In this document: positions 1 through 8,615 of the stretch, piece by piece
Layout: each line of letters starts with the position of its first letter
How positions within the stretch are numbered: the stretch's first letter is position 1
Assembly (NCBI RefSeq): GCF_020532805.1
Contig: NZ_MQTQ01000061.1
Coordinates: forward strand, 48,184-88,051
DNA from: Arthrobacter sp. SO5
Lineage (GTDB): Bacteria; Actinomycetota; Actinomycetes; Actinomycetales; Micrococcaceae
Direction of reading: 5' to 3'
Length of the DNA stretch: 39,868 nt
Notes under the pieces: model-generated
Told to the model about the DNA's origin: nothing
What the model saw: only the letters and a program-made list of their open reading frames with translations
Database searches by the model: none
Made by a program: the position numbers and the translations under genes

Positions 1-1798
1 ACTCCTGTGCGGTGGGGGCCAAGCCGTTTGTTGTTCCGGCGCCCGTCCGGATTCCGTGCTCGTAAGACCTGAGTTCCACCACAGACTTTGGATCTTCGAG
101 GCCGGCGGAGATCCAGCGGGACATTTCGTAGGATCCCCCGCCTCGAAGATTGCCGCGCGGGAAGAACACTAGCGTCCGGGATCCGCTGGCCAGCGCCGCG
201 AAAAACTGCTGGTGTGTCAGGGCAATTCTCTGTTCCGCCGTTGGAAGGCCGGTGCCCAGTTCGACCTTGACGTGGTCAGGGAGCAATGGATCCTCTCGGA
301 CCTTGGAGGGCGCGAGGCCCTCAGCCATTCCTACCAGGATCACGACGTCGAGGTCCCGCCCAACGCCGTCGGCGATTGTCCCAACCGATATCCCGACGCC
401 GATTTTTCCTCTCCGCCCGGAGCGGCGGTTGATTCCTTGTTCCAGCGCGGTGCGCAACGCGCCACCGCTGGGCGGAGGCGCTACTCCGTCGAGCAGGGAC
501 AGGCTGTCTGCTACTTCTACGACTTCAGCCCGGGCGGCGCTGACCCGCGGGTGCTCTGAAGCAGAGCGCGGGCCCAGGAATTCCTGGATGAAGTCTCGGA
601 GTTCCGCTGCCGCCCCAGCCCATGAGGAGGCCTTCGCGACGCGAGCCAACCCGCCGGATAGAGCGTTGCGGAAACTGACGAACTGGGCCAACTCGGCCAG
701 TCTCCGGGCCTTTCGCTCCTGGGACTTCTCGTCCAGCACCACGTCGCTCTCCGGTGCTTCCTCGTCTCGCGGCGGGTTCAGATACAGGCGCTCACAGGCG
801 GCGGCGGACGGAAGATCATTGTTGCTCCAGTGCACACTGCCTTCGGCCATGGTGTTGAGAACAGCCCTCACGTCCAAAGCGCTCGGGTCCAGTTGCAGCA
901 GTCTCAGCAAGCCGCGGGCCTGGGGCGAATCGCGAAGTTGCTGGGCCGAGGGGCCGCTGAACTCGATGCCGGCCTCATCCAGCCGACGGGCCAGCAGGGA
1001 GCGATACGGGTCTGACGCAGAGTAGAAAACCCCGATGCGATGCCCGGCGACGCCGGAGCCGAGCAACTCCGCAACGGAGCGCACGATGGCACGGCACTCA
1101 TCATCGGAATCGGAAGCGCTGTAGATGCTATGCACGCCGCGGACCGAACCATCTGACGCCAGCGACTGCATGCCTGCAGCGGACAGCGTGTCGAGCAGGT
1201 GCTCGGCGCTGGGCCCCTGGCCCTCAGGAAGCGTGAAACCGATGATGCTACCGAGTTGGTCCAGAGCCCCCGGCTGGCTGAGGAGGAGCTTCGCCGCTCC
1301 CGAGAGTGCCTCAGACTCGGTGAAGTACGCGGATTTGAGCGCGGCCATGGCTGTCTCGTTCAGACGAAGCACGTCCCGGACAAGTTCGGGGAGTGACGCC
1401 GCAGCGTCGACGCTGACGCCGTCCAGCGCCGAGGAAGTTCTCGTCAGGGCTGCGGCCGTGCCAGGCTGGTCTGCAACCTCCTTAAAGACACCAGGGTTGC
1501 CAGCGAGACTTGCCGCCAGTGCGCCCTGCCGGATCATAGGGTCCAACAATTCTCTGCCATTGGCCTCCGGACTCAGCACAAAGAGGTCTATGGCCAGATC
1601 AATGAGCGTGAATGCGCGGACTCCGACGACACCACTGCCGGACTTCCTCGCCAAATAGCGCGGAATATCGAGGGCGCTGGCCCGGGAGGGGACGAGCACG
1701 GTTACCGGCGCGAACGGGTCTCCCGCTTTCGCCTGCTGCACCAGCCGTTCCAATTCGGCGAGGGCGGCTTGAGCCGATGTGAAGTGCTGTGTCGTCAT
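1..1798 (-). CDS. AddB-like helicase/PD-(D/E)XK nuclease (partial, 3' end outside window)
   Basis: The frame is open from an ATG at 1798 to the window edge, giving 599 codons with no stop, so the C-terminus is missing. The N-terminus has the AddB-style opening (VTVLVPSRASALDIPRYLAR). Further on are a segment like the DECRAIVRSV stretch of UvrD/AddB proteins and, near residues 490-560, the late helicase-like block VILVGMAEGLAPSK. In this family an inactivated helicase core precedes a C-terminal nuclease, which would lie off the window. The usual role is dsDNA end processing together with an AddA/UvrD-type partner, which would be expected next in the same direction. The start has a modest GGGGA ribosome site and lies 74 bp after the upstream HNR gene, so it probably belongs to that operon. 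Family assignment is fairly sure; nuclease activity cannot be seen here. Confidence 0.8.
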   Translation of the reverse strand, partial: MTTQHFTSAQAALAELERLVQQAKAGDPFAPVTVLVPSRASALDIPRYLARKSGSGVVGVRAFTLIDLAIDLFVLSPEANGRELLDPMIRQGALAASLAGNPGVFKEVADQPGTAAALTRTSSALDGVSVDAAASLPELVRDVLRLNETAMAALKSAYFTESEALSGAAKLLLSQPGALDQLGSIIGFTLPEGQGPSAEHLLDTLSAAGMQSLASDGSVRGVHSIYSASDSDDECRAIVRSVAELLGSGVAGHRIGVFYSASDPYRSLLARRLDEAGIEFSGPSAQQLRDSPQARGLLRLLQLDPSALDVRAVLNTMAEGSVHWSNNDLPSAAACERLYLNPPRDEEAPESDVVLDEKSQERKARRLAELAQFVSFRNALSGGLARVAKASSWAGAAAELRDFIQEFLGPRSASEHPRVSAARAEVVEVADSLSLLDGVAPPPSGGALRTALEQGINRRSGRRGKIGVGISVGTIADGVGRDLDVVILVGMAEGLAPSKVREDPLLPDHVKVELGTGLPTAEQRIALTHQQFFAALASGSRTLVFFPRGNLRGGGSYEMSRWISAGLEDPKSVVELRSYEHGIRTGAGTTNGLAPTAQE

Positions 1799-1872
1799 GC
1801 TGTGATCCCCAATGGTTGTCGAAATGTTCGCTGCATGCGGCAGGTCGCCGAGCAATGGCTTTGCGAGATTGC

Positions 1873-3387
1873 TCAAGCCGCGTTCTGAAGTGTTTGGACT
1901 GCGCCGGCAAGAGCATCGGCAAGTGTGACGCCGCCGTCCGGACCGGGCCCGGTCGGGAATTCGCCGGTATGCCATCGAAGCTTGCTAGCGTCGTCGCAGT
2001 CCCGGCCATATCTGAAGCCTTCGATTATCTGGTGCCCCGCTTCAATGTGCGGGATACCGTCCTTGAACCAGTTCGGAAAATCGTGATTCGGAGCAGACCA
2101 GCCATTCCCGGTCAGGTAGCCGGTATTTATGGGCCACGTGTCGGCTGGCAAATACTGCTCGGACACAATTTCGAACCAGACCCCATCGGCGCTGGGAACT
2201 GCTTGGGCGTAGGGTGTCAGTCCTTCGGTGTCCTCGGCGTATTGAATGCTGAGGAATGAGTTGCACGGCATGTTTGCGAGGACCTCACTGATTAGTTCGC
2301 CCGCTTTTGCCCAACCTTCCTGGACGTCGTTCTCGGCTCTGATGTGGTTGACAAGGCCGTCGTACTCATCCTCGACTTCTGACGGCATTACGGCGCCGAT
2401 CACCGACTCCCAGGCGCCGAAGTGCCTTCTGATGGCGACTACGGACGGGCGATGGCGTCCGGCGGCCATTTCGACGGTCACCCAACTGTCGTAGCTCGCC
2501 ACGTCCTTCGGAGAGCCGAAGTAGTGGCCACCGTTTCCATATTCTCTGGCCGCCTCAACGAAATCAGAGGCGCTGAAGCTAACTGGGTCCAGTGTCGGCT
2601 GCAGCCCGGCGGAAGCCAACGCTGTGTCCCAGAACCCTTGGCCCAAGTGGCGCCGCACCGTGCGTGCCGGCACCGGCCAAAGGTCTCCGCGGCCGGGCAG
2701 TTCGTCTCCAAGGTCCGCCGAGATTGCCTCCGCTATCTCGTCGTAGTCTGAGTAGGAGATTCCGGCGTCATCGCCGGCGCGGATGGCCTGCGCTGTTGTT
2801 TCAATGACCGCCAGGATTTCGGCTGGCTGGCCGTAGGGGGCGCCCGGACCCAGGAAGTTCCGGATCTCGGCGACCGATGAGAGCGGCATCATCCCCAGAG
2901 CCAATTCATAATCGGGTTGGACTCCGCGGTGGCGGCCCAGCACGTAGAGCAAGCTGAGCATTTCGATGGGTGGAACAAACTCCACCTCACCCCTATGTAG
3001 TTGGTAGGCGCGGTGCGCGAGTTCCTTGAACGTGTGCGTAGTCCGGAGCATTTCCTCGGCAATGTCGACGTCGACGGGTGCTCCAAGCGCGGCGAGAACC
3101 TTGGGTATATTCACGAAATCGATACCGGCCCGGTTCAGCCGTTCGAAGCGTTCGCGCTCCTGGTAAAGGGCTGCCAATGTGGCATTGCATCGATTCCGGA
3201 GGGCCCTGGACCGCTGTTCCTCGCCCCGGTCCGCGACCCGGCTACCGAGGATGTCCAGAAGCGCCCAGCTGCTCGTGTTCGCGGCGTCCGCGATGCAACG
3301 CAGTGGGTCCCCTGCCAGGAAGGACCTGGTTACCTGCCCAATCACGTCGCGCGGGGGAACGCCAGTCTCGGATGAAGGTGGGCTCAC
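1873..3387 (-). CDS. HNR-repeat protein with C-terminal TY-Chap/YbjN-like domain
   Basis: This is a 504-residue protein from a GTG at 3387, two bases after the stop of the upstream paralogue, so translational coupling is likely. A longer frame reaches 3543 but would run far into the upstream gene. An N-terminal helix-turn-helix-like stretch (residues 24-47) is followed by a conserved helical region. Two repeats resembling homing-endonuclease-associated repeats (HNR) follow, at about 208-262 (GFWDTALASAGL) and 272-333 (SYDSWV ... RRHFGAWESVI). HNR modules are thought to bind DNA. Residues 370-480, with DGVWFEIVSEQYLP and a later NGW, recall the YbjN/TY-Chap chaperone-like fold; this is a weaker call. 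It shares its first 330 residues with the gene at 3390-4430 but has this extra tail. Function is unknown; a DNA-recognition subunit of the sigma-helicase cluster is an inference. Confidence 0.75.
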   Translation of the reverse strand: MSPPSSETGVPPRDVIGQVTRSFLAGDPLRCIADAANTSSWALLDILGSRVADRGEEQRSRALRNRCNATLAALYQERERFERLNRAGIDFVNIPKVLAALGAPVDVDIAEEMLRTTHTFKELAHRAYQLHRGEVEFVPPIEMLSLLYVLGRHRGVQPDYELALGMMPLSSVAEIRNFLGPGAPYGQPAEILAVIETTAQAIRAGDDAGISYSDYDEIAEAISADLGDELPGRGDLWPVPARTVRRHLGQGFWDTALASAGLQPTLDPVSFSASDFVEAAREYGNGGHYFGSPKDVASYDSWVTVEMAAGRHRPSVVAIRRHFGAWESVIGAVMPSEVEDEYDGLVNHIRAENDVQEGWAKAGELISEVLANMPCNSFLSIQYAEDTEGLTPYAQAVPSADGVWFEIVSEQYLPADTWPINTGYLTGNGWSAPNHDFPNWFKDGIPHIEAGHQIIEGFRYGRDCDDASKLRWHTGEFPTGPGPDGGVTLADALAGAVQTLQNAA

Positions 3388-3389
3388 GC

Positions 3390-4430
3390 TCAAAACCCCA
3401 GTGATTGTTGCGGCGGGTGGATTGCGCGCCGGACGGCGGATGGCGGGCGGACCTCCAGGGCAGAAGCCCAGGTGCCGTAGCGGCGGACGATTTCCACGGC
3501 CGAAGGCCGGTCGTTCCTCCTGGACGCTTCGGAGAAGACCCACCGGTCGTAGATGGCAATGCTCATGGGATGCTCAAAACCGATGCATTCCTCCGTGAAA
3601 CCGTCGAGCGCATCGAAGAAGTCGTCGTCGCTAAATCTGGACTCGGAACCCGGCAGGCGCAGGCCGGCCGCCCGCAGTGCATCGTGCCAGAAGCCATGAC
3701 CGTAACGGCGTACAAGCACGAATCCCGGCACCGGCCACTGGCCATCGGCGGCAACTCCGGTGTTCCCCAGGCGCGAAAAAATCGTCGCCGCCGTCTTCGT
3801 GTAGTCCGCATAGGAGATGGTCCGCACCGCCCTGGCGCGGATGGCGAGCTTGGTAGTTTCCGCTACGGCGGCGAACTCCGCCAGGCGTCGCGGCGGAAAG
3901 CTGGGCTGCATGAGTGACCGAAGCGCGGCCAATTCCTCGATCGGCATGGTGCCGAGCGCCAGTTGACAGTCCGGTTCGATTCCGTGGTGTTTGCCCGCCA
4001 CGTACAAAAGACTGAGCTTGTCGCCCAGGGTCCGTGGAGGTAGTTCCCTCGCCGGCCGATCGGAAGAGACTCCGGGAATGTTCACGAGCTCGACGGCGAC
4101 TTCGACGTCGATGGACGTCTGCAGCGCTTTCAGGACCTTCGGCGTGTCAGACCAGGCGATCCCGGCGGCGTTCAGCCGGTACAGCAGGACGTGGTTCTGG
4201 TAGAGAACCTCGTCCGTGGCCAGGCTCCGAAGTCGGACGGATCTCGCGCGCTGTAGCTCAACGTGGCTGGTTGGTTGGGTGGCCAACACATTGCAGAGTT
4301 CGTCCACCGTGCAACCCAAATCGGCGGCGATGGCGCGGAGTGGTTCACCGGCGGCGTACCCGTCGCCCGCTCGTGCACTGCGCATGACGGCGTCATGGCG
4401 TTCACGACTGAGTTCAGGAGCTGTAGTCAT
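3390..4430 (-). CDS. HNR-repeat protein, paralogue of the next gene
   Basis: This 346-residue protein starts at the ATG at 4430, with AGGA upstream; an in-frame start 10 codons earlier at 4460 has weaker support. A helix-turn-helix-like segment (about 28-50, EPLRAIAADLGCTVDELCNV) is followed by a helical region. Two HNR-type repeats lie at about 204-258 (RRYGHGFWHDALRAAGL) and 265-326 (IYDRW ... RRYGTWASALE). Alignment by eye with the 504-residue neighbour shows the same order of modules, for example QWPVP against LWPVP and ISYADY against ISYSDY. The two are therefore tandem duplicates that have diverged. It lacks the neighbour's C-terminal domain. It lies 92 bp downstream of the helicase-sigma gene on the same strand. 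Function is unknown; DNA binding is inferred from the repeats. Confidence 0.75.
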   Translation of the reverse strand: MTTAPELSRERHDAVMRSARAGDGYAAGEPLRAIAADLGCTVDELCNVLATQPTSHVELQRARSVRLRSLATDEVLYQNHVLLYRLNAAGIAWSDTPKVLKALQTSIDVEVAVELVNIPGVSSDRPARELPPRTLGDKLSLLYVAGKHHGIEPDCQLALGTMPIEELAALRSLMQPSFPPRRLAEFAAVAETTKLAIRARAVRTISYADYTKTAATIFSRLGNTGVAADGQWPVPGFVLVRRYGHGFWHDALRAAGLRLPGSESRFSDDDFFDALDGFTEECIGFEHPMSIAIYDRWVFSEASRRNDRPSAVEIVRRYGTWASALEVRPPSAVRRAIHPPQQSLGF

Positions 4431-4522
4431 GCTCACATTCCTACCAGCAGCGGCCGACATTGCCCGGCAGGTGGTGACGGTTGGACGCGCCGCCCCGGGG
4501 CGTGACAGTCGAAAGACACCGC

Positions 4523-7057
4523 TTAATCGCTCGTCGGGGCGGTGGCTGCTGCGTCCACGGGTGCTTTGGGGTGCAGCGGGTCGTAGCCGTCAAACATGAA
4601 GGGTCGCAACACCTGTGATCGCGACGGATGGCAAAGCTTTTTCATCGTCTTAGCTTCGATCTGCCGGATTCGCTCACGGGTGACGCCATACACTTGACCA
4701 ATTGCGTCCAAGGTCTTTTCCTGGCCATCAGTCATTCCGAAGCGCATGGCAATGATTCCAGCCTCCCGTTCTTCAAGTGTGTCCAGAACGGCATGCACCT
4801 GCGCTTTCATCTCTACCTGAAAGATGCAATCACTCACGTCCAGGTCAAACGAATCGGCCAGCTGTTCGGCGAGCGTTTCGGTACCTCCCCGGCCATCGGA
4901 CACTTGCATATCCAGCGAGTAGATCGCCTTGTCCAACGTCAGAAGGTATTCGACCTTCTCGGTTGAATTGTCCGTGAGCAGGCCAAGATCCCCATTCGTA
5001 CAGGAGGATCCATTTATTGCAGCAGCCCGCTGCGCCGATTGCAGCTTCTGAATCTGCTCGACCATGTGAACAGGCAGCCGGATCAGACGGGCCTGATCGG
5101 CCAGAGCGCGCGTGATGGCCTGGCGGATCCACCATGTCGCGTAGGTCGAGAATTTGAAACCCAAGGTGAAGTCGAACTTGCAGACTGCCCGGTGTAGTCC
5201 CAAATTTCCTTCCTGGATCAGATCCAGGAAGTCGAGGCCACGATTGGTGTGGTTCTTGGCGATCGACACGACCAGTCGCAGGTTTGAGTTCAGCAGGGTG
5301 TCGGCCGCTCGTTTGCCAAGCAGAACAAGAAACTCAAGTTCCCGGATTTCCCGCCGCGGCCGGGTCGACTCCTTAACGTCCAGGAGATGCTCGGCAAGGA
5401 GTCCGGCTTCGATCTCCTGTGCCAGCTCCACTTCCTGCTCCGCAGTCAGCAGTTCGTAGCGGCCAAGTCGCCGAAGGTAGTCCGCGACGGCGTCGTCGGT
5501 GACACTCTCACTCCCGGCAAGCTGTTCAGGCCACTCGTCGTCTTCCAAATCAAAGCCCGTTGGCTCGGCATCGTCTTGGGGTTCTTCATGTGGCGGCTCG
5601 GGAGACGCCTGGGGCTGCTCCCCACCAGCGCTCGGCTCCACCTCGCGCCCGGGCGGAAGTTCGGGTTGGGGCTCGGCCACAATCTGGTGGAGAAATCTCT
5701 GCAGCCGGTCCAAGTCGGTCCTGATGTCGAAGAACTCGACGTTGCGGGCGAACGGAAGCACGCGTCCCAGAAACTCTTCGCCTTGGACATCGGGGTCCTC
5801 GACAGTGTCCTTCGAGTACAGGACAACCAAACGGCCGACCCGTCCATCGGCCTTCTTGCGGATGACGCGTCCCAGGCGCTGGACCATCTGCCGTTGGCTG
5901 CGATTGGCAGCGACGATGATGCCGAGGTCGGCTTCCGGCACATCGATGCCTTCATCGAGCAGCCTCGGTGCGGCGAGGATCTGCGAAGTGCCGTTGCGGA
6001 AGTCCTCCATGCCCTGCCGGCGGTCATCCTTGGCCATGCCGCTGAAGATTGCAGAAGCCTTCGAACCCATTGCCGTGTACAGCTCCTGGGCACGCCGTGC
6101 AGATTCTTGAGTTTGGGTGAACACCAGCGTCCCGCGCGACTGGTCCACGGTCTCTTTGAGCGCCGCCAGCGCGTGGTACTTGGTCCGGGCTTCCGCGAGC
6201 AAGGTGAGCCTGGACGCCATCGCCCGCATGTATTTGCGGGCGATCGTCGATTCCCGAGTGATGGAGTCTGACCCCGCGAGTGAGGCGACTGCCGCTATAA
6301 ACTGATGGAATGGCCGCCGGGGGATTCCGGCGTAGGTCTCCAGATTGCGCGCGGCTTCCAGCATGGTGTTCGAGAGATCGTCGTAGTTGACTCTCTCCGC
6401 CGGCGTCAGTTCAACACCGACGAGGGCAATGTCGAACGGCGCAATGACATTGTCTTTCAGTGCGCGCTCGTACCACAGCTTGTAGACGACTCCGCCGAAA
6501 TAAGGCGACAAGACTGTCTCGTGCTCTCCGTCCGACCGCTCGTAAGTGGCGGTCAGTCCGAGCCGCCAGGCGAATCCCTCTTGAAGAGCCCCCGTAAACA
6601 TGGGGGCAGCGTAGCGGTGGCATTCGTCTGCGATGATCAGGCCGGCCTTGTGGCTTCGCAGCGTCTCGCGGTTGGACGCCGAGTGGACTATCGCCACCAG
6701 GATGTCCACATGGTCCAGTGAATCCGCGTGGCCATCGCCGAGTGCGCCACGGCGAACCCGAGGAAGGTCGCGCTGGATGGAAGACAGCCATTGACGCTGG
6801 AGCTCAGCAGTGGGGACGAGAATCAAGACCTTGATTCCTTGGCGGACGGCTTCAAATGCAGCAGCGATACCTACACGGGTCTTGCCTGATCCCGTGACGG
6901 CCTCCACGACGCCGCGTCGAGCATTCGAGTGCCAGGCCTTGAGAGCTTCCTGTTGCCACGAGTACAAGAATGCGTAGTCATACGAAGTGGGAACCGTCGC
7001 GACTGCTAGAGGGTCGGAGCCCGTCCTACTCAAAGACTCGTGGATCAGGTCAGTCAT
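4523..7057 (-). CDS. XPB-like SF2 helicase fused to SigA-like sigma-70 factor
   Basis: One uninterrupted 844-residue frame joins two machines. Residues 1-455 are an SF2 helicase of the XPB/Ssl2 or restriction-helicase kind: Walker A AVTGSGKT (53-60), DECH box (144-147), LGLTATYERSD (167-176), LLDEGIDVPEADLGI (367-380) and the arginine-finger motif QRLGRVIRK. A Pro/Glu/Asp-rich linker follows (460-520). Residues 520-825 are a nearly complete group 1/2 sigma-70: region 1.2, region 2 with DLIQEGNLGLHRAVCKFDF and YATWWIRQAITRA, a degenerate region 3, and region 4 with GQVYGVTRERIRQIEAKTMK. The promoter-reading residues look canonical, so normal -10/-35 recognition is expected. The ATG at 7057 is chosen because GGGGGATGAA precedes it. 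It lies 40 bp after the ADP-ribosylglycohydrolase gene. No function is known to me; promoter recognition coupled to DNA translocation is an inference. Confidence 0.9.
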   Translation of the reverse strand: MTDLIHESLSRTGSDPLAVATVPTSYDYAFLYSWQQEALKAWHSNARRGVVEAVTGSGKTRVGIAAAFEAVRQGIKVLILVPTAELQRQWLSSIQRDLPRVRRGALGDGHADSLDHVDILVAIVHSASNRETLRSHKAGLIIADECHRYAAPMFTGALQEGFAWRLGLTATYERSDGEHETVLSPYFGGVVYKLWYERALKDNVIAPFDIALVGVELTPAERVNYDDLSNTMLEAARNLETYAGIPRRPFHQFIAAVASLAGSDSITRESTIARKYMRAMASRLTLLAEARTKYHALAALKETVDQSRGTLVFTQTQESARRAQELYTAMGSKASAIFSGMAKDDRRQGMEDFRNGTSQILAAPRLLDEGIDVPEADLGIIVAANRSQRQMVQRLGRVIRKKADGRVGRLVVLYSKDTVEDPDVQGEEFLGRVLPFARNVEFFDIRTDLDRLQRFLHQIVAEPQPELPPGREVEPSAGGEQPQASPEPPHEEPQDDAEPTGFDLEDDEWPEQLAGSESVTDDAVADYLRRLGRYELLTAEQEVELAQEIEAGLLAEHLLDVKESTRPRREIRELEFLVLLGKRAADTLLNSNLRLVVSIAKNHTNRGLDFLDLIQEGNLGLHRAVCKFDFTLGFKFSTYATWWIRQAITRALADQARLIRLPVHMVEQIQKLQSAQRAAAINGSSCTNGDLGLLTDNSTEKVEYLLTLDKAIYSLDMQVSDGRGGTETLAEQLADSFDLDVSDCIFQVEMKAQVHAVLDTLEEREAGIIAMRFGMTDGQEKTLDAIGQVYGVTRERIRQIEAKTMKKLCHPSRSQVLRPFMFDGYDPLHPKAPVDAAATAPTSD

Positions 7058-7097
7058 TTCATCCCCCAATTGGACTGTTCAAGCTCGTTAATGCAGA

Positions 7098-8615
7098 CTA
7101 CTTGGCCGGTGTGACAATATTCACTCGATGCTCCGGCACATCGCCGAGCAGCCGAAGGAACGCAGGGTTCGGGTTCGCCCCCGGCAGCACCTGTCGCACA
7201 GCCTCCAGCGCCTCCATCGGAGACACTTCGGCAACCGAAGACCCATACAGCGCCGCCACCGTCGGCGTCCGCGACTCGGCACGGACGCAGTGCAGCAGCA
7301 CCGTCTTGCCCTCGGCGCGGAAGCGTTCGACGGCGGCCGCCGCGTCCCGCAGCACAAACGCGGCGTGGGCGTTGTCCTCGTCAGCAGGCGAGTCAATGAC
7401 CCAGAACGTGGCATGGTCGTCCGGTGCCACACCCGGCACTTCCGAAGTCCCCAGCCGGCACAGCGACACGACGGCGTGGATCCCGAGCTCCGCCAACCGC
7501 GCCAAGGAACCGACCCCGCCCAGCCAGACGCCGTCGTCGTGCGGGTGCTGGACCAGCTCGTCGGTGCGGCCCCACATGCTGTAGTCCTGGCGCTCGGCCC
7601 GCGGCCAGGATGCGGGCCGGCGTCCCTCGCCGCGGCCCAGTTCCATGCCGAGCATCGTGAGGTCGCGCGCCCGGAGTCCGGGCCAGCCGTGCAGACGCCG
7701 CCGCCACTCGAACGGCACCGCGGTGTAGCCGTAGGCGGCACCCAGCAGTCCACCCGCAATGGCCGCGACGGTGTCGGTGTCCCGGCCGCCGCGGACAGCT
7801 TCTTCCAGCGCTGCCCGCAGGTGCGCCGGGCCGGAGGCCGACAAACCCGCAGAGTGGATGGCACTCCACGCGCCCTGGAACGCCTCGACCACCCAGCCGT
7901 TGCGGGTAAAGTCCCGCGGCCGGGACCGCTCGGCCACCTCGATTCGCTCCAGCCACAGCGTGGCCCGCTCGGCGGACAGCAGCGGCAGCCCGGCCCGCAC
8001 ATCCAGAGTTCCGGTCAGTACCGCCTCCCGGATGGCGACGCACCAGAGCCCGCAGGCTTCCCGCGCGTCCGGGTCGGCATGGGTCAAGGCGCTGAGCACC
8101 CCCGCCGCGGCCATCAGGGACGCCGGATCCCGGTCAAGGTAGGCCAGCGCCAGTGGAGCGGTGCGCATCAGCGAGCCGTTGCCGGCGCTGCGGCCGGTGC
8201 GGGCGTGGAAGTCCGCGGCCGCGGTGCTGAAGTCGTCGGCACTCACCTTGCTCCGGCCGTCGGCGGACGCCAGCCGGCGGGCGGCGGCGATGACGGCACT
8301 GGTCTGGGCGCCCACGTCCTTGGCCTCGGTGGCCCATGCCGTCCATGACCGGACCACAATCGTGAGCGCCGCGGGGGAGGAGGATCCGGCGTCGGACGCT
8401 GCCTCGAGCAACGCCTGGGCGATCGGGACGGCCATGGAGGTGTCGTCGGTCCACTCAGCCGGCGCGAACCCGAACGGCCCGCCGCCCTTCATGGTGACCT
8501 CGGCGCCGTCCGGCAGGGGCGCGCCGAACTCGTAGCCGGCGCCGAGGGCGTCGCCCGCGGCCAAGGCGGTCAGGACGCCGGCCGCGCGGTCATTCTGCAA
8601 GGGGGTCAGTTTCAT
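7098..8615 (-). CDS. ADP-ribosylglycohydrolase fused to CX5R (dual-specificity-like) phosphatase
   Basis: The 505-residue protein has two domains. Residues 1 to about 320 form an ADP-ribosylglycohydrolase (DraG/ARH) domain with GDALGAGYEF near 21-30, the metal-binding TDDT at 56-59, GNGSLMRTAPLAL, and RGGRDTDTVAAIAGG carrying the second metal site. The C-terminal 160 residues hold a protein-tyrosine/dual-specificity phosphatase loop, HCVRAESR, with Cys443 and Arg449 in CX5R spacing. The first domain would remove ADP-ribose from proteins or small molecules in the cytoplasm. The second may act on phosphate esters of the same products. Its ATG overlaps the stop of the ARPP-1-like gene by 4 bp (ATGA), so the two are co-translated. 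Domain calls are firm; the substrate is unknown. Confidence 0.93.
   Translation of the reverse strand: MKLTPLQNDRAAGVLTALAAGDALGAGYEFGAPLPDGAEVTMKGGGPFGFAPAEWTDDTSMAVPIAQALLEAASDAGSSSPAALTIVVRSWTAWATEAKDVGAQTSAVIAAARRLASADGRSKVSADDFSTAAADFHARTGRSAGNGSLMRTAPLALAYLDRDPASLMAAAGVLSALTHADPDAREACGLWCVAIREAVLTGTLDVRAGLPLLSAERATLWLERIEVAERSRPRDFTRNGWVVEAFQGAWSAIHSAGLSASGPAHLRAALEEAVRGGRDTDTVAAIAGGLLGAAYGYTAVPFEWRRRLHGWPGLRARDLTMLGMELGRGEGRRPASWPRAERQDYSMWGRTDELVQHPHDDGVWLGGVGSLARLAELGIHAVVSLCRLGTSEVPGVAPDDHATFWVIDSPADEDNAHAAFVLRDAAAAVERFRAEGKTVLLHCVRAESRTPTVAALYGSSVAEVSPMEALEAVRQVLPGANPNPAFLRLLGDVPEHRVNIVTPAK

Noticed and set aside
150..1025. Long plus-strand open frame opposite the AddB-like gene
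   Set aside because: It is Arg/Ser/Pro-rich with no family features; the minus strand reads as a recognisable protein throughout.
4491..4502. CGCCCCGGGGCG palindrome between the sigma-helicase and HNR genes
   Set aside because: It is a plain GC palindrome with no T-run and nothing to link it to control or termination.
5387..6271. 294-codon plus-strand frame inside the helicase-sigma gene
   Set aside because: It is antisense to conserved helicase motifs and is explained by GC-skewed codon positions.
7128..8348. 406-codon plus-strand frame over the glycohydrolase-phosphatase gene
   Set aside because: It is an Arg/Gly-rich shadow; the minus-strand frame has both domains intact.
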